DNA of 64,000 nucleotides. It comes from an uncultured Veillonellaceae bacterium. GTDB lineage: Bacteria > Bacillota > Negativicutes > Veillonellales > Dialisteraceae. The translations under genes and the position numbers were made by a program. The stretch covers positions 1 through 64,000 of the forward strand of contig CASEBK010000033.1 in NCBI GenBank assembly GCA_949286115.1, written 5' to 3'. The notes under the pieces were generated by a model that was not told where the DNA came from, searched no databases, and was given only the letters and a program-made list of their open reading frames with translations. This document shows, one piece after another, positions 24,962 to 33,633 of this stretch. How positions within the stretch are numbered: position 1 is the stretch's first letter; each line of letters begins with the position of its first letter.

Positions 24962-25644
24962 TGACGAAACTGGTGCCGATCACGAAAATACTGCTCACCG
25001 GCGGCACGGCGGTGTGGGCGCTGGTGCTGCACCGTCCGGAAGCGCTTGCCGTCCTCATGGGGGCTGAGCTCCTGCTCCTCCTCGCGGCGGGACAGCTCTT
25101 CAAAAACGGAAAAGCCGTGGTCATGCTGGGCATCTTCGCCTTTTTCCTCGGTCTCATCGAATACGTCGGCGGCGGCGCGGCGGAGGAATGCGTGGTGGCG
25201 GCGCTCCGCATGATGGACATGACGCTCCTCTTCATCTATCTCCTTGGGACGACGCGTCTGCAGGACCTCACCGCTTCCATGGTGCAGCAGATGAAGATCC
25301 CCTACGAATACGCCTTCATGTTCACTGCAGGTCTCCGGTTCATTCCTGACTTCATCGAAGAGAACCGGGCCGTAGCGGAGGCGCAAGCCTGCCGGGGCCT
25401 TGCGATGGAAGGAAATTTCTTCAAGAAGATTCACCGCTACATGTCCATCGTGCGGCCGCTCATGCTCCGTTCCCTCGGTCGGAGCGAGACTATGGCGCTC
25501 TCGCTCGAGCTGCGCGGCTTCGGCGGCGGACGCCGCACCTTCATGGACAGCGTCGCGCCGAAGGGGATGGATTATCTCTTCTTCGCGGTCATCGTGCTCG
25601 TCACGGCAGCGGTCGTCTATGGGCGCCTCGCGCTGGGTCTCTGA
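24958..25644 (+). CDS. ECF transporter T component
   Basis: A 228-residue membrane protein with four to six membrane segments and the two EcfT coupling motifs ending in Ala-Arg-Gly-like triads (EAQACRGL near 143 and LELRGFGG near 183). These couple the ATPases to the S component. ATGA overlap with the preceding gene indicates translational coupling. The three genes together form a complete ECF importer. Confidence 0.86.
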   Translation: MMTKLVPITKILLTGGTAVWALVLHRPEALAVLMGAELLLLLAAGQLFKNGKAVVMLGIFAFFLGLIEYVGGGAAEECVVAALRMMDMTLLFIYLLGTTRLQDLTASMVQQMKIPYEYAFMFTAGLRFIPDFIEENRAVAEAQACRGLAMEGNFFKKIHRYMSIVRPLMLRSLGRSETMALSLELRGFGGGRRTFMDSVAPKGMDYLFFAVIVLVTAAVVYGRLALGL

Positions 25645-25689
25645 GCGCAGGCATTTGGGCGCGGAATGACTTTCATAAGCAAATATACA

Positions 25690-25717
25690 GGGCTTCTTTT
25701 CGGAGAAGCTCTTTTTT
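25690..25717 (+). terminator. Terminator after the ECF operon
   Basis: GGGCTTCT (25690-25697) pairs with AGAAGCTC (25704-25711) and is followed by six T. Confidence 0.8.
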
Positions 25718-25726
25718 CGCGCCTTC

Positions 25727-25755
25727 TTTTCACCGCGCGGGCGGTACGCTATAAT
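25727..25755 (+). promoter_or_regulatory. Putative promoter of queF
   Basis: TTTTCA (25727-25732), a 17-nt spacer and consensus TATAAT (25750-25755). Confidence 0.55.
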
Positions 25756-25789
25756 AAGTGGCGTATGTTTGAACGAAAGGAAGCAGACC

Positions 25790-26281
25790 ATGAAACAGCG
25801 CAAAGGGCTGGACGCGCTTACAGAGCTCGGCAGCCAGAAGACGAGATACAGTTTTGATTACGACCCGGGACTTCTCGAGGCGGTGCCGAACGTGCACGCC
25901 GACCGGGATTATTTCGTGAAATTCAACTGTCCGGAGTTCACGAGCCTCTGCCCGAAGACGGGACAGCCGGACTTCGCCACCATTTATATCTCTTATATTC
26001 CCGATAAGCTCATCGTGGAGAGCAAGTCGCTCAAGCTCTATCTTTTCAGCTACCGCAATCACGGCGATTTTCACGAGGACTGCGTGAATATGATCATGGA
26101 CGACCTCATCCGCCTGCTGGACCCGCGGTACATCGAGGTGTGGGGACGCTTCCTGCCGCGGGGCGGGCTCTCCATCGACCCGTACTGCAATTACGGCCGG
26201 CCCGGCACAGAGTGGAAAGATATGGCGCGGTACCGCCTGCTGCGGCACGACATGAATCCGGAGACGGTGGACAATCGCTGA
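25790..26281 (+). CDS. queF: NADPH-dependent preQ0 reductase
   Basis: A 163-residue single-domain QueF of the YkvM type. It reduces the nitrile of 7-cyano-7-deazaguanine (preQ0) to preQ1 in queuosine synthesis for tRNA. The nucleophile is C54 ([13 protein letters not shown]), with D61 and the QueF motif E77[12 protein letters not shown]. H95/E96 (FHED) complete the site. AGGAAG lies ahead of the ATG at 25790. No other que genes are in the window. Confidence 0.94.
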   Translation: MKQRKGLDALTELGSQKTRYSFDYDPGLLEAVPNVHADRDYFVKFNCPEFTSLCPKTGQPDFATIYISYIPDKLIVESKSLKLYLFSYRNHGDFHEDCVNMIMDDLIRLLDPRYIEVWGRFLPRGGLSIDPYCNYGRPGTEWKDMARYRLLRHDMNPETVDNR

Positions 26282-26294
26282 GAGGAGAAGACAT

Positions 26295-27536
26295 ATGACG
26301 GATACACTGGAAAAAGTCTATCAGGAGGCGCTGGAAGAGCTGCGCCCCGTTTTTCAGGAGATGGAACAGATCTCCCTGTACAATACGGGGAAGGTCCTGA
26401 AGGCCTTCCGCAGGCACGCGCTGTCGGCATTCCATTTCGCCCCGTCGAACGGCTACGGCTACGGCGACCCAGGGCGGGAGAAGTTGGAGGAGATATGGGC
26501 GGAGGTGTTCGGCGCGGAGGCGGCGCTCGTGCGTCCGCAGTTCGTCTCGGGCACGCACGCGCTGGCGACGGTGCTCCTGGCGCTCACGGACCCGGGTGAC
26601 ACGCTCCTTTCGGCGGTGGGCGCGCCGTACGACACGATGCAGAGCGTCATCGGGATCTCCGGAGACGCGCCGCACAGTCTGGCCAAACGGGGCGTCAAAT
26701 ATAAAGAGGCGCCGCTTCGCGGGGACACCTATGATCTGGACGCTATTCGGGATGCCGTAGACGGGACGACGAAGCTCGTGCTCATCCAGCGCTCCCGCGG
26801 CTATATGGACCGGAAAGCGCTCTTCCCGGAGGACATCCGCGCCATCATCTCCGCGGTGAAGAAGAAGAATCCCGAGGCGATCTGCTTCGTAGACAACTGC
26901 TACGGTGAATTTACCTGCCGGGAGGAACCGATCGAGCTGGGCGCGGATATCACCGCAGGCTCGCTCATCAAGAATGCCGGCGGCGGCATGGCACCTACCG
27001 GTGGCTATATCTGCGGCCGGGCAGACTTGGTAGACCGCTGCGCGCAGGAGCTCACCGCGCCGGGCCTCGGGGCGGAAATGGGCTCCTATGCGGCGAGCTA
27101 CCGGCCGTTCTTCCAGGGGCTCTTCCTGGCGCCGCACATCACGCGCCAGGCCGTCATGGGGGCAGAGCTCGCGTCGGCGGTCTTCACGAAGCTCGGCTTC
27201 CGCGTGTCGCCGGAGCCGGGGCATCTGCGGAGCGATCTCATCACGGCCATCGAGCTCGGCTCGGAGAAGAACATGTGTCTCTTTGCGGAGGCGCTTCAGA
27301 GCTGGTCACCGGTCGATTCGAACGCAAAGCCCATCCCAGGACCGATGCCGGGATATACGGACCCCATCCTCATGGCGGCGGGGACCTTCGTGCAGGGCTC
27401 GACCATCGAGATCTCCGCAGACGGCCCGGTGCGCCCGCCGTACACGCTCTACCTGCAGGGGAGCCTTACCTTTGAACATGCGGTCCTTGCCATCCTCGGC
27501 GCCGCGGAGAAGATCCTCGCGGAAGAAGGCCGGTGA
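26295..27536 (+). CDS. Met-gamma-lyase-family PLP protein (YnbB-like)
   Basis: A 413-residue fold-type I PLP protein of the family called methionine gamma-lyase family or aluminium resistance protein in Firmicutes. It has SNGYGYGDPGREKLEEIWAEVFG, the conserved VRPQFVSGTHAL segment, the FVDNCYGEF aspartate and the PLP lysine in SLIKNAGGG. Biochemistry for this subgroup is thin and the true substrate is unknown. It lies 13 nt after queF with GAGGAG upstream, so the two are co-transcribed. Confidence 0.82.
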   Translation: MTDTLEKVYQEALEELRPVFQEMEQISLYNTGKVLKAFRRHALSAFHFAPSNGYGYGDPGREKLEEIWAEVFGAEAALVRPQFVSGTHALATVLLALTDPGDTLLSAVGAPYDTMQSVIGISGDAPHSLAKRGVKYKEAPLRGDTYDLDAIRDAVDGTTKLVLIQRSRGYMDRKALFPEDIRAIISAVKKKNPEAICFVDNCYGEFTCREEPIELGADITAGSLIKNAGGGMAPTGGYICGRADLVDRCAQELTAPGLGAEMGSYAASYRPFFQGLFLAPHITRQAVMGAELASAVFTKLGFRVSPEPGHLRSDLITAIELGSEKNMCLFAEALQSWSPVDSNAKPIPGPMPGYTDPILMAAGTFVQGSTIEISADGPVRPPYTLYLQGSLTFEHAVLAILGAAEKILAEEGR

Positions 27537-27563
27537 GGCGTGCAGGAATTTTGCAGAAGTGAC

Positions 27564-27592
27564 TTTACAGGACGGAGGCTTCATGATATAAT
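27564..27592 (+). promoter_or_regulatory. Promoter of the tRNA gene
   Basis: TTTACA (27564-27569), a 17-nt spacer and TATAAT (27587-27592), ending 18 nt before the tRNA. Confidence 0.75.
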
Positions 27593-27610
27593 CATGAACG
27601 TCGAAGTCAT

Positions 27611-27686
27611 GGGGACGTAGCTCAGCTGGGAGAGCGCCTGCTTCGCATGCAGGAGGTCAAGAGTTCGATCCTCTCCGTCTCCACCA
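27611..27686 (+). tRNA. tRNA-Ala, anticodon CGC
   Basis: A 76-nt cloverleaf. The acceptor GGGGACG pairs with CGTCTCC (one G-U), the D arm is GCTC/GAGC, the anticodon stem CCTGC/GCAGG carries the loop TTCGCAT (anticodon CGC, codon GCG), and the T loop is TTCGATC. The CCA end is encoded. The CGC isoacceptor fits the GCG-rich coding of the region. Confidence 0.96.
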
Positions 27687-27693
27687 TGAATGA

Positions 27694-27725
27694 AAAGATC
27701 CGGTATGTGCCGGGTCTTTTTCTTT
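27694..27725 (+). terminator. Terminator after tRNA-Ala
   Basis: AAAGATCCGG (27694-27703) pairs with CCGGGTCTTT (27710-27719) and is followed by TTTTCTTTT. Confidence 0.85.
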
Positions 27726-27802
27726 TATCCGCCTGTCCTGAAAGGGCGCGTCGTTTTTGGTATAATGGGGAAAGAATTTTGACTCCAAAGGCGGGAATGA
27801 CC

Positions 27803-29008
27803 ATGAATATCCTACTGGCAGATTTCCATAAATACGTCGGCTACAGCGGCGGCATCGAAAACGTACTGGCGAAGATGGCGGCGGCCATGCAGGCGCGGGG
27901 ACACGCGGTGACGGCAGTCTTTGCCGATGAGAAAGAAGGAAAACCTTTCTTTGCGCTGCCCGGGGGCGTGCGGGTGTACAATCTCTATCACGTGAGCGGT
28001 ATGGCACCGGTCCGTCCCTCCGCTCTTGACAGGGCGCTCCGAGAGATCGTCCGTCCGTTCAGCCGCTCTGCTGCGCGGGACCGGAACTACCGGATGCTCG
28101 CAAAGGCCGCGCCGGCGCTCCGGGAGATCCTGTCCCGGGAGAAGCCCGATGTGATCGTCTCCTTCCGGGAGCCGACGGGACGGCTGCTTCTGGAGGGCGT
28201 CAGCACGAAGAGCCCCGTCATCTCCATGCTGCACAATGACCCGGAGGAGATCTTCACAGGCGCGCCGGAGAAAGAGAAGAAGGCGCTCCTTCGCAGCGCG
28301 TACATTCAGGCGCTCCTGCCGTCTTTCGTGGAGAAGGCGAAGCGGTATCTTTCTTATGACCGCTTCGTGGCCATTCCGAATGCGGTGGATGCGCCGGAAG
28401 TGAATGCGGACCCGGGAAAGGCGCGGAAGGTGCACACCATCACGACCGTGGGGCGGCTCACGGGGCGCACGAAACGGCAGCATCTTCTCATCGAAGCGTT
28501 CGCGCTTCTGGCGGCGGAGTATCCCGACTGGCAGGTGGAGCTCTGGGGGGCCATGTATGACAAGCCTTACGTGGCGTCTCTCAAAGCTCAGATCAGGAAG
28601 GCCGGTCTTTCGGAGCGAGTCCGCCTCTGCGGCACGACGAAGGACATGAAGTCCGTGTGGGAGAAGACAGATATTTTTGCCTTTCCCAGTCATCATGAAG
28701 GATTTCCGCTGGCGCTCTCCGAGGCGATGAGCTGCGGCATCCCTGCTGTGGGGTATAAGGACTGCCCGGCGGTGAATGAGCTCATCGAAGACGGGAGATC
28801 GGGCTTCCTCTGCGAGGAGGGCGCGGAGCCTTTCGCAGCGGCGCTCAAAAAGCTCATGAGCGACAGTACGCTGCGCCGGGATCAGGGGCTGCGGGCGCGG
28901 CTCGCCATGCGGGCCTACCGGCCGGACGTCGTGTGGGATCAGTGGGACGCGCTCCTTCGGAAGGCAGTGGGGCAGGATACAGAAGAGGCAGAGCAGGTGA
29001 AAGAATGA
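27803..29008 (+). CDS. GT4-family glycosyltransferase
   Basis: A 401-residue GT-B fold retaining glycosyltransferase. The N-terminal HKYVGYSGGIENVLAKMAAAM loop and C-terminal TTVGRLTGRTKRQHLLIEAF, plus the EGFPLALSEAMSCGIPAVGY donor-binding motif with the conserved E-x7-E, are typical of GT4. It overlaps hldE by 4 nt and so probably builds the LPS core; the sugar is not predictable. The ATG at 27803 has AAAGGCGGG at a reasonable distance, and a TATAAT is at 27761-27766. Confidence 0.86.
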   Translation: MNILLADFHKYVGYSGGIENVLAKMAAAMQARGHAVTAVFADEKEGKPFFALPGGVRVYNLYHVSGMAPVRPSALDRALREIVRPFSRSAARDRNYRMLAKAAPALREILSREKPDVIVSFREPTGRLLLEGVSTKSPVISMLHNDPEEIFTGAPEKEKKALLRSAYIQALLPSFVEKAKRYLSYDRFVAIPNAVDAPEVNADPGKARKVHTITTVGRLTGRTKRQHLLIEAFALLAAEYPDWQVELWGAMYDKPYVASLKAQIRKAGLSERVRLCGTTKDMKSVWEKTDIFAFPSHHEGFPLALSEAMSCGIPAVGYKDCPAVNELIEDGRSGFLCEEGAEPFAAALKKLMSDSTLRRDQGLRARLAMRAYRPDVVWDQWDALLRKAVGQDTEEAEQVKE

Positions 29009-30477
29009 AGCAGGAAGGCGAGATCTTTTTGAGAGAACAGGTCGCTGCTATCCGGGCAGCGGTCATCGGAGATATCATGACGGATCGCTATGTGTCCGGC
29101 AGTGTGAACCGCATTTCCCCGGAAGCGCCGGTGCCGGTGAACCTGGTAGAGGCCGAGCGGGCCGTGCTGGGCGGCGCGGCGAATACGGCGGCCAATCTGG
29201 CGGCGCTGGGCTGTCACGTCTGTGTGACGGGCATGCGCGGGGATGACGAGAGCGGCCGTATCCTGCAGCGGCTCTTTGCGGAGAGCGGCATAGACGACGG
29301 GGGCGTGATCGTCCGCGGCGGATACAGTACCATCACGAAGATGCGTATCCTCGGCGCGCGGCAGCAGATGCTCCGCCTTGACTTTGAGCGGAAGGTGCTG
29401 CTGGACGATGAAGGGCGGGCCGCGGTGCTGGCCTGGCTGGAAGAGCGGCACGAAGCGGGGCTGGACTGCATCGTCCTCTCCGACTACGGCAAGGGGTTCA
29501 TCACACCGGAGCTCGCGCAGGACGTGATCCGCTGCGGGCACAGCTGGCGCATTCCCGTACTGGTGGACCCGAAGGGGAGCGACTGGCGGAAATATACCGG
29601 CGCGTATGGCATCACGCCGAATCTGAAAGAACTGTCTGACTGCTGCGGTGCATCCATCCCCAATGAGGACGAGGCCATCGAGCGGGCCGGGGTGATGGTG
29701 CGGGAACAGTATCATCTGAAATATCTCTTCGTGACGCGATCGGAAAAGGGGATCACCAGCATCGGCGCGAAAGAGATCATCCACTGCCCGGCCATGGCGC
29801 AGGATGTGTTCGATGTGTCCGGCGCGGGCGATACGGTGATGGCGGTCCTCGCGGCGGCGCTCGCAGCGGGCAAGGACTCCGAGACGGCGCTCAAGCTGGC
29901 AAATACGGCGGCAGGCATCGCGGTGTCCCGCGTGGGGACATATCCGGTGAAGCGGGACGAAGTGCTCGACGCCTGGGAGAGCGAAGGTCGGGACCTTCGA
30001 AAAAATTATCGGCCGCTCACCTGGGAGGAGGCAGAACGAAAAGCCGCGCGATGGAGGGAGAAGGGCGAGACCATCGTCTTCACGAATGGCTGCTTCGACA
30101 TCCTGCACCGCGGCCATGTGACCTATCTCCAGCAGGCGGCGGCACTGGGCGATCATCTGCTGGTGGGGCTCAACTCTGATGCGTCCGTGCGGCGGCTGAA
30201 AGGGCCGGAGCGCCCCATCAACGGGGAACGGGACAGGGCGTTTATGCTGGCAGCGCTCCGCTTCGTGGACGACGTGGTGCTCTTCGGGGAAGACACGCCG
30301 CGGGAGCTCCTGTCTCATATCCGGCCGGACATCCTCGTCAAAGGCGGCGACTACCGCGCCGATGAAGTGGCGGGCCGGGAATATGCGGGGCGCGTGGAGA
30401 TCCTGCCCTTCGTAGACGGCTACTCCACCACGAAGACCATCGAACGCATCCGGGACCATGGAGAGAAGGAAGAATGA
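29005..30477 (+). CDS. hldE: Bifunctional heptose 7-phosphate kinase/heptose 1-phosphate adenylyltransferase
   Basis: A 490-residue fusion. The N-terminal ribokinase/PfkB-like kinase (about 1-325) has GGAANTAANLAALG and the catalytic DVSGAGDTVMA. The C-terminal nucleotidyltransferase (from about 345) has FTNGCFDILHRGHVTYL and ends with the DGYSTTKTIERI motif. It phosphorylates D-glycero-D-manno-heptose 7-phosphate and activates it with ATP for the LPS inner core. It is strong evidence for an outer membrane with LPS. It is coupled on both sides by 4-nt overlaps. Confidence 0.95.
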   Translation: MKQEGEIFLREQVAAIRAAVIGDIMTDRYVSGSVNRISPEAPVPVNLVEAERAVLGGAANTAANLAALGCHVCVTGMRGDDESGRILQRLFAESGIDDGGVIVRGGYSTITKMRILGARQQMLRLDFERKVLLDDEGRAAVLAWLEERHEAGLDCIVLSDYGKGFITPELAQDVIRCGHSWRIPVLVDPKGSDWRKYTGAYGITPNLKELSDCCGASIPNEDEAIERAGVMVREQYHLKYLFVTRSEKGITSIGAKEIIHCPAMAQDVFDVSGAGDTVMAVLAAALAAGKDSETALKLANTAAGIAVSRVGTYPVKRDEVLDAWESEGRDLRKNYRPLTWEEAERKAARWREKGETIVFTNGCFDILHRGHVTYLQQAAALGDHLLVGLNSDASVRRLKGPERPINGERDRAFMLAALRFVDDVVLFGEDTPRELLSHIRPDILVKGGDYRADEVAGREYAGRVEILPFVDGYSTTKTIERIRDHGEKEE

Positions 30478-31559
30478 AAGACGCACTCGATCTGAAGCAG
30501 AAGACCATCGTCATTTTCTACATGCTTTACTTCGGCGACATGGTATCCATCTCGCCGTTCCTCGAAGTGCTGCGCCGAGAAGCGGAAGGCTCGCGCATCG
30601 TGCTCGTCGCGGATGCGCGCTTCGTCGACGCGGTGCAGTACAATCCGAATATCGATGAGATCGTCCCCGTTGACCGCCGGCATTCAGGGCTCTGCGCGAC
30701 CTGGCGCAAGGGAAAGGAACTGGGACGCCTGCATCCGGACATCCTCTTCGTCCTCCACGGCACGTCCCGCACGTCTCTCATGGCGCTGGCGATGCGGCCC
30801 CGCTGCTGGACCGGCGAGGCGGGAACGCGGATCGACCATTTCTTTATGGATCGGGAGCTTCTGGTGGAGCGCAAGGACTGCCACGCGGCAGAAAAGTACC
30901 TCCGCGTGCTGGAAGACGTAGGCGTCTCCGACACATCGCACAGCGGTCTTCGCACCTATACCTCTCCTGCGTGGGAAGAGGCGGCAGCCCGCTTTTATGC
31001 CTCGCAGGGCATCCAGCGGGGCGACCGGCTCATCGGATTCTCCGTAGGGAGCTCGACGAAGGAGAAAAACTGGCCTGCGGAGCGCTACGGGAGAGTGGCG
31101 GATCATTTCGCGGCCAGGGGATGGCGGCCGGTCTTCTTCGGGGTGGAGAGCGAGAAGCCGCTCATCAAAGAGGCGCTGGCTCATATGAAAGAGAAAGACA
31201 GCGCAGTCATCGCGGCAGGCGCGCTCTCCATGGGCGAATTCATGGCGGCCGCATCGTGGTGCGCGGCGGGATTCACCAATGACAGCGGTCCCATGTACGT
31301 CTTCGACAGCCGCGGCGTGCCTACCATCGCGCTCTTTGGTCCGAGCAATGCCCGGCTCCATCATCCACTGGGGAAGCGGTCATGCGCGCTCTCATCGAGC
31401 GATCTTCCCATGGAGCAGGACCACGTGGCGCGCACCATTCGTGACGGAAGCTATGTGCCCATCGAGACGATCCCAGTGGAAGAAGTCATCTGCGCTGGGG
31501 AATGGGCCCTCGGCCTTCGTGAGTCGGACCGGTATGGCCGTCATTACTGCATTTTATGA
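30474..31559 (+). CDS. Glycosyltransferase family 9, heptosyltransferase-like
   Basis: A 361-residue GT9 protein (the WaaC/WaaF/WaaQ group). The N-terminal YFGDMVSISPFLEVLRRE and the C-terminal FTNDSGPMYVFDSRGVPTIALFGPS motif (the GT9 nucleotide-heptose site, family form TNDSGPMHLA) are clear. It directly follows hldE with an ATGA overlap, so it should transfer the ADP-heptose that HldE makes. Confidence 0.9.
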   Translation: MKDALDLKQKTIVIFYMLYFGDMVSISPFLEVLRREAEGSRIVLVADARFVDAVQYNPNIDEIVPVDRRHSGLCATWRKGKELGRLHPDILFVLHGTSRTSLMALAMRPRCWTGEAGTRIDHFFMDRELLVERKDCHAAEKYLRVLEDVGVSDTSHSGLRTYTSPAWEEAAARFYASQGIQRGDRLIGFSVGSSTKEKNWPAERYGRVADHFAARGWRPVFFGVESEKPLIKEALAHMKEKDSAVIAAGALSMGEFMAAASWCAAGFTNDSGPMYVFDSRGVPTIALFGPSNARLHHPLGKRSCALSSSDLPMEQDHVARTIRDGSYVPIETIPVEEVICAGEWALGLRESDRYGRHYCIL

Positions 31560-31560
31560 T

Positions 31561-31608
31561 AAAAGGAATATCCTCTGTCTGCTGCTGCAGGCGGGGGATA
31601 TTTCTTTT
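31561..31608 (+). terminator. Terminator of the LPS sugar operon
   Basis: AAAAGGAATATCC (31561-31573) and GGATATTTCTTTT (31596-31608) pair with one G-U. Confidence 0.8.
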
Positions 31609-31646
31609 ATGAGATAGGCGCGCAGTAATGTAATTAATAAAAAGGA

Positions 31647-31676
31647 TTGTATTTATAATGGAAAACATTTATAATG
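31647..31676 (+). promoter_or_regulatory. padR promoter with a direct repeat
   Basis: TTGTAT (31647-31652), a 17-nt spacer and TATAAT (31670-31675). The 10-mer ATTTATAATG occurs twice, at 31651-31660 and 31667-31676, inside this promoter. A direct repeat could be an autoregulatory site. Confidence 0.6.
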
Positions 31677-31727
31677 AAATTAATTGAAATCATCGGGCGA
31701 GTCTGTCGGTGAGGGGAGGAGGACGCA

Positions 31728-32138
31728 ATGGAAGAAGCAGTGAAAACGGCCGTGCCGGAATATAAAGAAGAGATCGATGAGCTGGCGCGCCGCCGTCAGT
31801 GGAAGCGCCTCCTCACGGCGACGTTTGTGCTGGATATCCTCACGCAGGAGAGCAACTACGGCAACCGCATCGAGCGGGAGATCTACGAGCGCACGAACAA
31901 TGTGTACCGGCCGAATCCGAACGAGCTGTACCCGGTGCTCCGCTACATGGAGAGCAAGCACTTCGTAGAGAGCCGGTGGGATTCGCCGGACAAGCGGAGC
32001 AAGCGCATCTACAGCATCACAGACAAGGGCCGCGCCGCCGTGCCGTACATGAAGGAGCAGGTGCTGGACTGGCTGGTGACGCTCCGCGCTTTCATCAGTA
32101 CCATCCAGGAACAGTTCGGCGAACCGGATGAAGAGTGA
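31728..32138 (+). CDS. PadR-family transcriptional regulator
   Basis: A 136-residue winged-helix protein. The recognition region is TFVLDILTQESNYGNRIEREIYERTNN followed by the PadR NELYPVLRYMESKHFVESRW wing region and DKGRAAVPYMKEQ. Members usually repress a nearby transporter or detoxification gene. The EamA-family gene 158 nt downstream is the natural candidate target, although a terminator lies between them. GGGAGGAGG precedes the ATG. Confidence 0.88.
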   Translation: MEEAVKTAVPEYKEEIDELARRRQWKRLLTATFVLDILTQESNYGNRIEREIYERTNNVYRPNPNELYPVLRYMESKHFVESRWDSPDKRSKRIYSITDKGRAAVPYMKEQVLDWLVTLRAFISTIQEQFGEPDEE

Positions 32139-32145
32139 CGATGAG

Positions 32146-32172
32146 CCGCAGACAGAGATGTCTGCGGTTTTT
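32146..32172 (+). terminator. Terminator after padR
   Basis: CCGCAGACA (32146-32154) and TGTCTGCGG (32159-32167) form a perfect stem followed by TTTTT. Confidence 0.88.
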
Positions 32173-32296
32173 GCGTGCTCTTTTTCTCCGGCGGCGGGAT
32201 GCGGGCGCGCGGCTTTTTTTAGAGGCAGCGGGCGCTGCGTTTTTCTTTTTCATCGGCGGATATGATACAATGCAGGCATGCAAGGAGGGAAGGCGC

Positions 32297-33199
32297 GTGG
32301 AAAAATTGGCTTTATTTTTCTGTATGACTGCCGGCGTGATGTGGGCGGGCAGCGGCGTGGCGGCGCAGCATTTCTTTGCGCACAGCGAGCTTGACGCGAT
32401 GGATCTCACCGCGTTCCGCATGTTCTGCACGAGCTTTATCATGGCGGCAGTGACGCTCTCCCGCGGGCACTGGGCGCGGAACTGGGCCGTGATGAAGCGG
32501 GAACCGCGGCTCTGGGGGCAGATCGTCTTCTATGGACTCGTGGGGCTCATGGCGATGCACTTCGCCTACTTTGAAGCGATCGACCTGGGGAACGCCGCGG
32601 TGGTGACGGTCCTGCAGTATACCTGTCCCGCCATGGTCATCTGCTGGCTGGCGTTCCGGCAGCGGGCATGGCCGGAGCCGGGCTCGGCGCTCGCGGTGGT
32701 CATGGCCATCCTGGGAACGTTTTTCCTCGTCACTGGCGGACGGTTGGACGCGCTCTCCGTGTCGCAGGACTGTCTTTTCTGGGCGATGGCGTCGGCGGTC
32801 TTTTACGCCGTGGCGGCGGTCTTTCCCAAGCACCTCACCGGGCGGCTGGATAATTCGTTCCTGCTCACGTGGGGCATGCTCTTCGGCGCGGTCGCTTCGT
32901 GGCTCATGACGGACCATCTGAATTTTCTTGACTTCTTCCATGCGGAGCTTCTGCCCGACCTCTTCGTCATCGTCGTATGCGGCACGGCGGTGGCGTTCAT
33001 CTGCTACAATGCAGGGCTGGCCTATCTCTCAGCGGATCAGGCGAGCCTTACCACGACGGTGGAGCCAGTGGCGTCGGTCCTTCTGTCGTATGTGCTCTTT
33101 CACACCACGTTCGGTCCCGTCCAGGCGGGAGGCATCCTACTCATCGTGGCGGCCATCGCTATGCCTACGCTGTGGCGGCGGCATGTGCGGAGTGCCTGA
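32297..33199 (+). CDS. EamA/DMT-family transporter
   Basis: A 300-residue protein with ten membrane segments in two EamA repeats (MTAGVMWAGSGVAAQHFF in the first; LFWAMASAVFYAVAAVF and EPVASVLLSYVLF in the second). Family members export amino acids or metabolites. The start is GTG at 32297 behind AAGGAGGGAAGG. An upstream in-frame ATG would put the ribosome binding site inside the gene. Confidence 0.83.
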   Translation: MEKLALFFCMTAGVMWAGSGVAAQHFFAHSELDAMDLTAFRMFCTSFIMAAVTLSRGHWARNWAVMKREPRLWGQIVFYGLVGLMAMHFAYFEAIDLGNAAVVTVLQYTCPAMVICWLAFRQRAWPEPGSALAVVMAILGTFFLVTGGRLDALSVSQDCLFWAMASAVFYAVAAVFPKHLTGRLDNSFLLTWGMLFGAVASWLMTDHLNFLDFFHAELLPDLFVIVVCGTAVAFICYNAGLAYLSADQASLTTTVEPVASVLLSYVLFHTTFGPVQAGGILLIVAAIAMPTLWRRHVRSA

Positions 33200-33201
33200 G
33201 G

Positions 33202-33230
33202 TTGATTATTTCTATTTCTTATGGTATGAT
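33202..33230 (+). promoter_or_regulatory. Promoter of a candidate small RNA
   Basis: TTGATT (33202-33207), a 17-nt spacer and TATGAT (33225-33230). No gene with a ribosome binding site follows before the terminator at 33391. Confidence 0.6.
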
Positions 33231-33236
33231 AAGCGT

Positions 33237-33420
33237 AAAGGATAACAGGTTCTTATCCATCCATAAGAAATATGAAGCATGCGGGATTTCTCATGGACGG
33301 ATGAGACGGTATCCCGGATCCGTTTCAGGAGCAAGTTTTGGATTGATCCATGAACCCCCTCATTTTCTTTCTCCTGTATTTCCGTAAGCAAAAAGGCCCT
33401 TTTCAGGTAGGGCTTTTTTG
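33237..33420 (+). ncRNA. Candidate structured small RNA, about 180 nt
   Basis: Between a promoter and a terminator lie three hairpins: TTCTTAT/ATAAGAA (33250-33256, 33263-33269); GGGAT plus CTCAT pairing with ATGAG plus ATCCC (33283-33315); and GGATC/GATCC (33316-33320, 33345-33349). The end is an AAAAGGCCCT/AGGGCTTTTTT terminator (33391-33419). A 28-codon frame from the ATG at 33301 has a poor ribosome binding site. I do not recognise a known RNA family. Confidence 0.5.
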
Positions 33421-33574
33421 TTTGTCTTTTTTGGGACTTTGATCATGACAGGATGCATAAAATTTCACCGTGAAGAGAAGAGGCCGCAGCAGCGGAAGAC
33501 GGGAGATGCCGCGGCACGCGCCTTTTCTGTGCCGAGAAACTGAGAGGCTTCCTGCGCGCGGGACGTTTAGTAGA

Positions 33575-33603
33575 TTGACAGATATGAATAAATATGCTAA
33601 TAT
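33575..33603 (+). promoter_or_regulatory. Promoter of the amino-acid ABC operon
   Basis: Consensus TTGACA (33575-33580), a 17-nt spacer and TAATAT (33598-33603), 30 nt before the first start codon. Confidence 0.82.
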
Positions 33604-33633
33604 GCGGTATACGTTTATGAGGAGAGGGCAAAT

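Noticed and set aside
33301-33387. 28-codon frame within the candidate small RNA
   Set aside because: The ribosome binding site is poor and the frame lies across two of the hairpins; it was not called as a gene.
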